From contig PWZC01000129.1 in the NCBI GenBank assembly GCA_003567615.1, forward strand, positions 1-5,213: a stretch of DNA of 5,213 nucleotides. The letters run 5' to 3'. The number at the start of each line of letters is the position of its first letter. The stretch's first letter is position 1. The DNA is from Gemmatimonadota bacterium (GTDB taxonomy: Bacteria > Gemmatimonadota > Gemmatimonadetes > Longimicrobiales > Gaopeijiaceae). This document shows, piece after piece, positions 1-5,213 of this stretch. The notes beneath the pieces were generated by a model. That model saw only the letters and a list, made by a program, of their open reading frames with translations, was not told the DNA's origin and did not search any database. Both the position numbers and the translations under genes were made by a program.

Positions 1-723
1 CCGCTTCGGGAGGTACTCCGGATCTTCTACGAACACGGGGGACGCGTGGTGGACTCCTCGCCTATGTACGATCCGGCCGAGGAGCTTCTGGGCCGCATCG
101 CCAGGGAGCTGGAGTTGGTGGACGATCTCTGGGTGGCCACCAAGGTCTGGACCGAGGGCCGCGACGAAGGCATCGCCCAGATGGAGCAGTCCCTCTCCGA
201 ACTCCGGCGTACGAACATCGAGTTGATGCAGGTCCACAACCTCCTGGATGTGGAAGTCCACCTGAACACACTCGAGGAATGGAAAGCCCAGGGCCGATTC
301 CGGTACATCGGCATCACCAACACCTCGGCCCAACGCTACCCCGCCGTCGAGGCGCTCCTGGACGACGAGCGCCTCGATTTCGTGCAGATCAACTACAGCC
401 TCGCCGAGCGTGAATCGGCAGAGCGCATCCTACCCATGGCCATGGAGCGCGAGATCGGGATCGTCACGGCCCGTCCCTTCGCCGGGGGCCGGCTCTTCCA
501 GGCCGTCCAGGGCCAGACTCTCCCCGACTGGGCCTCCGAGTTCGACTGCACCAGTTGGGCGCAGTTCTTTCTCAAGTACATCGCCTCCCATCCGGCGGTG
601 ACCTGCGCCATCCCGGCGACCTCGAATCCGGATCACATGCGGGACAACATGGGAGCCGCTGCGGGTCGCCTCCCCGACGAGGCCATGCGGCGCCGTATGG
701 AGCAGGTGTTCGACGCGCTCTGA
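1..723 (+). CDS. Aldo/keto reductase, 5'-truncated by window edge
   Basis: This gene encodes an NAD(P)H-dependent oxidoreductase of the aldo/keto reductase (AKR) superfamily, which has a TIM-barrel fold and reduces carbonyl compounds. The reading frame is open from base 1, giving 240 visible residues before TGA at 721. The GTG at 46 lies inside the conserved fold and is not the start. All four AKR catalytic residues are visible: Asp18 and Tyr23 in DSSPMY, Lys48 in ATKVW, and His79 in MQVHN. Further family landmarks are GRFRYIGITN (about 98-107), VQINYSLAERE (about 128-138), and the C-terminal cofactor-binding stretch IPATSNPDHMRDNM (about 205-218). The first strands of the barrel, roughly 50-70 residues, are missing to the left. 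Close relatives with this sequence pattern often carry a twin-arginine (Tat) export signal, but that region cannot be seen here. The substrate cannot be predicted. The gene shows no obvious functional link to its neighbours. Confidence 0.95.
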   Translation, partial: PLREVLRIFYEHGGRVVDSSPMYDPAEELLGRIARELELVDDLWVATKVWTEGRDEGIAQMEQSLSELRRTNIELMQVHNLLDVEVHLNTLEEWKAQGRFRYIGITNTSAQRYPAVEALLDDERLDFVQINYSLAERESAERILPMAMEREIGIVTARPFAGGRLFQAVQGQTLPDWASEFDCTSWAQFFLKYIASHPAVTCAIPATSNPDHMRDNMGAAAGRLPDEAMRRRMEQVFDAL

Positions 724-738
724 CCCAGCCGGAGTCCC

Positions 739-772
739 GGCAGGACCCTGACGGACGTCCCGTTTGCCTGCC
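739..772 (+). terminator. Possible hairpin after the aldo/keto reductase
   Basis: Sixteen bases past the reductase stop, GGCAGG (739-744) can pair with CCTGCC (767-772). Nested inside, ACGG (751-754) can pair with CCGT (760-763). There is no T-run after the stem, so this would be at best an atypical or Rho-assisted terminator. In DNA this G+C-rich, such pairing can arise by chance. The rest of the 724-865 gap shows no convincing promoter. Confidence 0.22.
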
Positions 773-851
773 CCGGAATGGCCATCTACCTTCCACCGGG
801 GGATTTGTGAGGTCGTCCATCCCCTTCGCTCGGATTCTCGTTCCACCTTTC

Positions 852-855
852 AGGA
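852..855 (+). promoter_or_regulatory. Weak Shine-Dalgarno AGGA supporting the start at 866
   Basis: AGGA lies ten bases upstream of the ATG at 866, a slightly long spacing. It helps decide the start: the same frame is open back to a TTG at 764, but that choice would place 34 non-hydrophobic residues before an otherwise normal signal peptide. Confidence 0.35.
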
Positions 856-865
856 TCAGACCCCC

Positions 866-1273
866 ATGCCGAAGATCACCCTGCCCCTTCTCCTGGGATT
901 CATCCTTGCGGGATGGATCCTGGCCGCCCCCCTCTCGGCGCAGCAGTCGGAACCCGGCACAGGGGAGTCCGCTTCCCTGGTGGACGCAGCCTCCCTGGAG
1001 GCTCGTGTCCTGAGCTCCCAGCATCCCGCCGAGGCCCTCCGCGCCGACGTGCAGTCTCTGCTGGCCACCGAAGAGGCTCGAACGATCGCGGACGAGCACG
1101 GTCTCGACCTGGCTCGGGCGAGTGGAGCCGTGGCCACCCTCTCGGATTCCGAGATCGAGGCGACGGCGCCGCTGGTGGAAAAAGCGAAGGAAGCTCTGCA
1201 GCAGGGGAGGACCATTACCATCAGCGTGTATACGGTCATCATCATTCTCCTGCTGCTCATCCTCATCACCTGA
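866..1273 (+). CDS. Small exported membrane-anchored protein, PA2779-like
   Basis: This 135-residue protein has a signal peptide (MPKITLPLLLGFILAGW onward), with likely cleavage after LSA at residue 25. A predicted helical extracytoplasmic region covers about residues 40-113, and a single very hydrophobic segment, about 117-135, ends exactly at the C-terminus without a cytoplasmic tail. The middle, ADVQSLLATEEARTIADEHG then LD...VATLSDSEIEATAPLV, follows the pattern of the PA2779 family: a short helix, 'LGxD', then 'VAxLSDxEI' before a C-terminal membrane span. The family's function is unknown. In Pseudomonas it sits beside PA2778, a cysteine peptidase with TPRs. Here the next gene, 51 bp downstream on the same strand, also begins with TPR-like helices, which suggests a conserved partnership. 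The family assignment comes from pattern recall and is not certain. The existence of a real secreted and anchored protein is well supported by its two hydrophobic ends. Confidence 0.8.
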   Translation: MPKITLPLLLGFILAGWILAAPLSAQQSEPGTGESASLVDAASLEARVLSSQHPAEALRADVQSLLATEEARTIADEHGLDLARASGAVATLSDSEIEATAPLVEKAKEALQQGRTITISVYTVIIILLLLILIT

Positions 1274-1307
1274 TGAGGCCAGGCCGGATCCGGTCCCAGG
1301 CCTGATC
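1272..1307 (+). other. Intergenic imperfect inverted repeat
   Basis: GATGAGGCC (1272-1280) pairs with GGCCTGATC (1299-1307) at eight of nine positions and encloses the palindrome CCGGATCCGG (1284-1293). It overlaps the upstream TGA and occupies most of the 51-bp gap to the next gene. No T-run follows. It might be an attenuator, an mRNA processing or stability hairpin, or chance G+C-rich pairing. Its location 17 bases before a start codon that lacks a clear Shine-Dalgarno sequence makes a translational role conceivable. Confidence 0.25.
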
Positions 1308-1324
1308 CCATCGCCATCCGGAAC

Positions 1325-2854
1325 GTGCTCCGACACCTGCCTCTCGGGGTACTTTTCCTCACCGCACCCTGGACCTTGGCAACACCGGGTCTCTCCCAGA
1401 CCCCATGTCACCACATGGACAGGCAGGTGGTGAAGGCTGTGGAAGCGGTGAACCAGGGCCGTGTCCGGGAAGGGGAAGAAATCCTGGAGAGCGCCCTGGA
1501 CCGTTGTCCGGACCACCTCGGGGTCCTCAGGGAGTTGGCGGGTCTGCGCTTTCGGCAGACCCGCTGGGTTGACGCCGAAGCGTTGGCCCTTCGAGCAGCG
1601 TCGCGGGCACCCGACGCCGAGTGGCCGTGGGATGTGGCCGGCTCGTCCCGTTACCTGGCCCAGGATCGGACCGGAGCCCTCAAGATGTGGAATCACATCG
1701 GGCGCCCCCGGGTCCGGAACGTGGAGCTCCGCTGGGCGGACACGCAGCGGACGGCGCCCTCCCGGCACCTGGGCCTGACCCCCGGCGATGTCCTCACTCC
1801 GGGCCACCTCGCCCGCGCGGAGCGTCGTCTCATGCTCACCCCGGCCGTCACCCGGGCCCGGGTGGACTACCGACCGCTCCCAGGCGGTGGCGCCCAGGTG
1901 GACGGCCACCTCCTGGCCGGGCCGCGCCATCCTCTCGTTCGATCGGAGTGGCCCGGCCACCTGGCACGGGCCCTGACCAGGTCGTTCTCACTGGTGGGCA
2001 TGGCCCCGGGCGGCGCCGCGGTTCAGGTGCGGGCCGCCGGCCACTACGGGGGGTGGGGACAGGAGGTCCGCACCGGCGTTCAGCACTCCCTCCCCCTCAG
2101 CCATGGTGCGGTGGACTGGAGCATTTCCTGGGCCGCCACCGAGCTTCCCCTGGCCGACACCGTGGGGAGATGGGAGCGGACCTCCGCCGCCGTGGGTCTG
2201 CGACGGTGGGAGACGTCCACGGTCCAGACTCACCTTCAGTTCGGGGCGGATCGCTGGGACCGGGAAGACCTGATGATCCGTGCCGGCGGGGGTCTCCTGG
2301 TGGCCGGTAGAGGGGACAGTCCCACCTGGATCGGAGCCGCAGCCCAGGGCTGGCGAGACGCACAGGGAGACCGGCATTTCGGGCGCGTGTCCGTGGCCAC
2401 CCAGGGAGCCTGGGGCCAACAGTGGCAGTTGGAGGTCCGGTCCGGAGCCGACTTTCTCTCCAGCCAGGCCCCGGTCCATCTCGGTCCTCGTTTTGGTGCC
2501 GATCCCTCGGTCGATCACCTCCTCCGATCCCGGCAGGTCGTCCGCCTGTCGGAATCCCCTGGCGGAGGGAGGTGGATCCACGGAGGTGCCGAGCTCCGGC
2601 GCTGGTGGTCAGCGGGAACCACCCTTCACCTGGGGTTCGGAATATTCGGCGAGGGGGTCACGGGTGCGGTCCGGGGCGGGGCGCTGGGGGCAGGGGTACG
2701 GTTGCGGCCCAGGGGTTCGGGAAGCTGGATCCGGGCTGACTGGGCCTCGGATCCGTCCACCGGTGGCCATCGCTTCTCCCTGGGGATGGCAAGCACCTGC
2801 GGACTGGGTCGGCATCTACCCTTCTCCCTTCCACCCTGCACGGTCACACCGTAA
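1325..2854 (+). CDS. Exported TPR-POTRA-like-Omp85-like beta-barrel protein
   Basis: This 509-residue protein starts at GTG 1325, chosen because it gives a signal peptide (MLRHLPLGVLFLTAPWTLA). The frame is closed upstream by TGA at 1274, and the next ATG (1415) would lose the signal. No good Shine-Dalgarno precedes it. Residues about 30-125 read as TPR-like helix pairs: VNQGRVREGEEILESAL, LAGLRFRQTRWVDAEALALR, SSRYLAQDRTGALKMW. Residues about 128-199 have POTRA order: strand RVRNVELRW, helix, LGLTPGDVLTP, helix HLARAERRL, then strands TRARVDYRPLP and GAQVDGHLL. From about 210 to 490, alternating aromatic and small or polar residues suggest an outer-membrane barrel. Its end resembles Omp85 proteins: LLRSR at the usual LRGY/VRGF position, GGAELRRWW, LHLGFGIFGEG, GAGVRLR...WIRADWA and HRFSLGM. 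About 20 extra residues follow the presumed last strand. It probably acts in protein or polymer transport or assembly at the outer membrane with its upstream neighbour. The TPR and export calls are firmer than the Omp85 assignment. Confidence 0.82.
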   Translation: MLRHLPLGVLFLTAPWTLATPGLSQTPCHHMDRQVVKAVEAVNQGRVREGEEILESALDRCPDHLGVLRELAGLRFRQTRWVDAEALALRAASRAPDAEWPWDVAGSSRYLAQDRTGALKMWNHIGRPRVRNVELRWADTQRTAPSRHLGLTPGDVLTPGHLARAERRLMLTPAVTRARVDYRPLPGGGAQVDGHLLAGPRHPLVRSEWPGHLARALTRSFSLVGMAPGGAAVQVRAAGHYGGWGQEVRTGVQHSLPLSHGAVDWSISWAATELPLADTVGRWERTSAAVGLRRWETSTVQTHLQFGADRWDREDLMIRAGGGLLVAGRGDSPTWIGAAAQGWRDAQGDRHFGRVSVATQGAWGQQWQLEVRSGADFLSSQAPVHLGPRFGADPSVDHLLRSRQVVRLSESPGGGRWIHGGAELRRWWSAGTTLHLGFGIFGEGVTGAVRGGALGAGVRLRPRGSGSWIRADWASDPSTGGHRFSLGMASTCGLGRHLPFSLPPCTVTP

Positions 2855-2870
2855 TTCAGGGGGTGTGCCC
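2842..2870. terminator. Candidate bidirectional hairpin at the convergent gene ends
   Basis: GGTCACACC (2842-2850) pairs with GGTGTGCCC (2862-2870) at eight of nine positions, with an 11-base loop (2851-2861). The loop contains both stop codons, TAA at 2852-2854 (+) and TGA read on the minus strand at 2856-2858. The symmetry would let it serve both converging transcripts. Neither side has a T-run, so intrinsic termination is not assured. Confidence 0.4.
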
Positions 2871-5213
2871 TGCTTGGTCCCCGGATTCATCCACAGGCAC
2901 CTCCACCGGCACTTCCACCGGTTCATCCACAGGCACCTCCACCGGTTCATCCTCCGGCTCCTCCTCTCGCACCGGAACCTCCAGCGGCGTCCGGATCACC
3001 AGCCGGTCGCTCCGGTTTCGGGAGCTCGCCATGAGGTGGGGCGGCCGCTGGAAGGGCTCGGTCCCCAGGAGTTCGGCGGGACGGAGGTGCTCTTCCACCA
3101 CACCTACCCGAAGGACCTCCAGGTCGTCGGGGACCTCCACGTCCACCACCAGGCCGTTGCGGGGAATTCCCTGGTGGGTGACGCGGGTCACCGGACGTCG
3201 AGCCCCGGGCCGCTGCGCAGGGCCGGCAGGAACGCGGGCTCCATCAACCGCCACCACGGTAATGAATTCCTCGTCGTGATCCAGCACCAGGGTGACCAGT
3301 TCGGCGCCGATCCCGGAGGAGATCCTGAGCCGGATCGTCCGGGCCAGCATTCCCGGCACCGTCTCCACCATCTCCACCACCGGGACCGGTAAGTCCTCGG
3401 CCCCGGCCGGCTCGGCGAGGTAGCTTCCGGGAAGGAGGAAGGGATCACCGGCAAGCACTTCATCGAAGGGGCCGAAGCGATCCCGTGCCCACGCCAGCCC
3501 GGGGTCGTCCCGGGTCAGCCACCACGCCGGGCCCTCGTCCCGATCCGACGCCGATCGATCCAGCGCGTAGAGAAGGGTGGAGGGAAGCGGGCGTTCCGGT
3601 GACGGTCCCGCCTGCAGGATTCCCACGCCCAGAAGCCCCCCGGCAGCCACCAGCCCAGCCGCCGGCGCCCACCAACGGTTCGGCTCACCGAGCCCGTCCA
3701 ACGCCGGGACCAGGCAGGCCAGCCCCAGCCCCACCAGGAGGGCCAGGGGAACCACCATGTGGAGGCCCATGGCCACATGGATCCCCTGCACCAGGGGAAC
3801 GAGAAGGGCCAGCACACCCAGAGAGAGGAGGAGGACCAGGATCCGGGACCAGAGGGCGGGGTGAGCGTGCACCCCTCCCCCATGACCCAGTGTCAGCGCT
3901 GCCACGGCAAGCGTCCCGGCCAACGCCGGAATCTGGAGATCCAGCGCCCCCAGGGGGACGAACAGGGCCGCCGCCACCGAAGCCAGGACCGGGATCAGGA
4001 GGGCGCCGGCCGCCAGGGGGGCCACGCCGGAAAAGCGCCGGGCCAGCCCCACCAGCGCCGTGGTTACCGCCCCACCGGCCATGACCAGGGCCAGCAGATA
4101 CCATCCGTCACCGTAGAAGGCCGGCACCAGCCACCCGTATTCCGGGTGGAACCGGGGAAGCCACTGCATCAACCCCCACCCGGCCAGGGCCATGAGACCG
4201 CCGGCCACCACCGTCACCCCGGTCCCCAGCGCCACACCCCAGAAGGGAGCCCCGGCGCGGAGGAGGATCGCCACTGAAGCGGTCCACAGAAGGAGTATGG
4301 CGGCGGAGACGGGAAGGGCGAGACCCTGGGGGTAGGCCAGGATTCCCACCATGGGAACCGTCACATAGACCAGGTCCGGTGCATTCACAGACGAGAGGTC
4401 CCTGCCACCCAGTTCCCGGGTGATTCCCAGGAGCCGCATACCCATGTGCTGCAGCGTGGCCTCCTCCACATTGGCCGCGATGTCGGTGGGCTGGTGGTAG
4501 ACCTCGGCCCCATCGATGGCGGCGAAGTTCAGACCCTGGATTCCGACCTCGCGAAAGGCCGTGAAGTCGGTGTCGTTGGGCAGCCTCCGGTACAGCTCCA
4601 CCGAGAGGGATCCCGCCAGAGGTCGGGGGTCGCCGGCCCGCATGGCCTCCACGATCCACCCGTTGTCCGCTCCCGTCTCGAACATGTAGACGGGCCCGGC
4701 CGACCCCCGCATCTCCGCCGACAGGACCACCGCCACGTCGTCCATCCAGGGGTGCTCCGCCACAAAGGCCCGGGCCCCCAGGAGCCCGATCTCCTCCGCG
4801 TCGGTGATGAGTACGATGACATCGTTGTCGAGGGGAGGACCGGCCTGCAGAGCGCGAACCGCCTCCACGATGGCCACCACCCCGAGTCCGGCGTCGGCAG
4901 CGCCATGGGAGAGGGGCACGCCGTCGTAGTGGGCGGTGAGAACCACCGCGCCGGTGGAGGCCTGGCCCGGAACACGAGCCACCACGTTCCGAACGGTCAC
5001 GGCCCGGGCACCACTGTCTGCGCGCCGCATCGAGACACTCTCGTGGATCTCCGGCTCCAGCCCCAGGTCCTCCAGCCAGCTTACCACAAGCTCCCGGGCC
5101 CGGGCGTGCTCCGGCGACCCCACGGGACGGGGCGCCCGGGCCAACTCCACCAGATTGGAGAGGGCTCTGGAAGAGGAGAAGGCCGTATCCGGGGCATTGG
5201 CCGGGACCGGAGA
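2856..5213 (-). CDS. Multi-span M28 zinc metallopeptidase, ERMP1/Fxna-like, 5'-truncated
   Basis: This is a membrane-anchored M28 family (aminopeptidase-type) peptidase. The frame runs off the right edge, giving 785 visible residues. GTG at 5148-5150 is internal, since the upstream PDTAFSSSRALSNL is conserved family sequence. Counting from the edge, the dinuclear-zinc ligands and general base are all present: His95 (TAHYDG), Asp107 (GAADAGLG), Glu140 and Glu141 (TDAEEIGL), Glu167 (SAEMRGSAGP) and His240 (VYHQPTD). After the peptidase domain (to about 271) come about eight hydrophobic spans (about 286-535). A C-terminal extracytoplasmic domain (about 536-743) opens with LPSTLLYALDR and contains AWWL, as in the eukaryotic ER and vacuolar M28 proteases. 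A Glu/Val/Pro repeat tail (about 750-777) ends the protein. An N-terminal membrane span is expected outside the window. The active site should face the periplasm. The physiological substrate is unknown. The gene converges on the barrel gene and is transcribed separately from it. Confidence 0.95.
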   Translation of the reverse strand, partial: SPVPANAPDTAFSSSRALSNLVELARAPRPVGSPEHARARELVVSWLEDLGLEPEIHESVSMRRADSGARAVTVRNVVARVPGQASTGAVVLTAHYDGVPLSHGAADAGLGVVAIVEAVRALQAGPPLDNDVIVLITDAEEIGLLGARAFVAEHPWMDDVAVVLSAEMRGSAGPVYMFETGADNGWIVEAMRAGDPRPLAGSLSVELYRRLPNDTDFTAFREVGIQGLNFAAIDGAEVYHQPTDIAANVEEATLQHMGMRLLGITRELGGRDLSSVNAPDLVYVTVPMVGILAYPQGLALPVSAAILLLWTASVAILLRAGAPFWGVALGTGVTVVAGGLMALAGWGLMQWLPRFHPEYGWLVPAFYGDGWYLLALVMAGGAVTTALVGLARRFSGVAPLAAGALLIPVLASVAAALFVPLGALDLQIPALAGTLAVAALTLGHGGGVHAHPALWSRILVLLLSLGVLALLVPLVQGIHVAMGLHMVVPLALLVGLGLACLVPALDGLGEPNRWWAPAAGLVAAGGLLGVGILQAGPSPERPLPSTLLYALDRSASDRDEGPAWWLTRDDPGLAWARDRFGPFDEVLAGDPFLLPGSYLAEPAGAEDLPVPVVEMVETVPGMLARTIRLRISSGIGAELVTLVLDHDEEFITVVAVDGARVPAGPAQRPGARRPVTRVTHQGIPRNGLVVDVEVPDDLEVLRVGVVEEHLRPAELLGTEPFQRPPHLMASSRNRSDRLVIRTPLEVPVREEEPEDEPVEVPVDEPVEVPVEVPVDESGDQAGHTP
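2884..2967. repeat. Tandem 12-bp repeat, seven units, coding for tetrapeptides
   Basis: Seven consecutive 12-base units alternate around GGCACCTCCACC and GGTTCATCCACA. A 24-base block (2886-2909) recurs at 2922-2945. Read on the minus strand, each unit gives a four-residue repeat: EEEP, EDEP, VEVP, VDEP, VEVP, VEVP, VDES. The unit is a multiple of three, so copy-number change would lengthen or shorten the acidic, proline-rich tail of the M28 peptidase without shifting frame. The proximal units are more diverged than the distal ones. Confidence 0.9.

Noticed and set aside
46..48. GTG as the start of the aldo/keto reductase
   Set aside because: The frame is open to base 1, and the residues before it (PLREVLRIFYEHGGRV) are part of the conserved AKR fold, so the gene begins outside the window.
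764..766. TTG start for the small membrane-anchored protein
   Set aside because: It would add 34 residues with no hydrophobic core ahead of a normal signal peptide; ATG at 866 with a nearby AGGA fits better.
805..838. Sigma-70-type promoter, TTGTGA with GATTCT
   Set aside because: The spacing between the boxes is 22 bases and the -10 match is poor, so there is not enough support to annotate it.
572..1960. 462-residue open frame on the minus strand
   Set aside because: It is a shadow frame antisense to three supported genes, low in complexity with many Gly/Arg/Pro and no recognisable motif; long spurious frames are expected at this G+C content.
2884..2967. CRISPR-like array
   Set aside because: The units are contiguous with no unique spacers and encode an in-frame tetrapeptide repeat, so this is a coding minisatellite.
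2280..3392. 370-residue open frame on the plus strand crossing the convergent junction
   Set aside because: It overlaps the barrel gene in another frame and the M28 gene antisense; its HRHLHRHFHR-type stretch merely reflects the 12-bp repeat.
3485..4084. Proline/glycine-rich open frame on the plus strand
   Set aside because: It is antisense to the membrane-span region of the M28 peptidase, and its composition simply mirrors the Gly/Ala/Leu-rich spans.
5148..5150. GTG as the start of the M28 peptidase
   Set aside because: The frame continues upstream without a stop to the window edge, and the upstream residues match the conserved N-terminal helix of the family.

Overview
The window is strongly G+C-rich bacterial DNA. 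It encodes proteins with N-terminal signal peptides and one likely outer-membrane beta-barrel protein, so the host is probably a diderm (Gram-negative) bacterium. The gene types and base composition would suit Gemmatimonadota or a similar G+C-rich phylum, but that is a weak inference because no rRNA or other marker gene is present.

Layout: positions 1-723 (+) hold the C-terminal three quarters of an aldo/keto reductase whose start lies left of the window. A 142-bp gap follows. Positions 866-1273 (+) encode a 135-residue exported protein with a C-terminal membrane segment, resembling the PA2779 family. After 51 bp, positions 1325-2854 (+) encode a 509-residue exported protein that reads as TPR-like helices, then a POTRA-like domain, then an Omp85-like beta-barrel. 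Positions 2856-5213 (-) hold a large multi-membrane-span M28 zinc metallopeptidase that runs off the right edge. It converges on the barrel gene with one base between the two stop codons. No RNA gene, insertion sequence or CRISPR array is visible.

How they may work together: the small anchored protein and the TPR-POTRA-barrel protein look like a two-gene unit acting in the cell envelope. This is the most unusual part of the window, because PA2779-type proteins are known next to a cysteine peptidase carrying TPRs, whereas here the TPR partner carries a barrel. The aldo/keto reductase and the M28 peptidase look like independent neighbours. The convergent junction carries an imperfect hairpin whose loop contains both stop codons, and the 3' end of the peptidase gene is built from a 12-bp tandem repeat.
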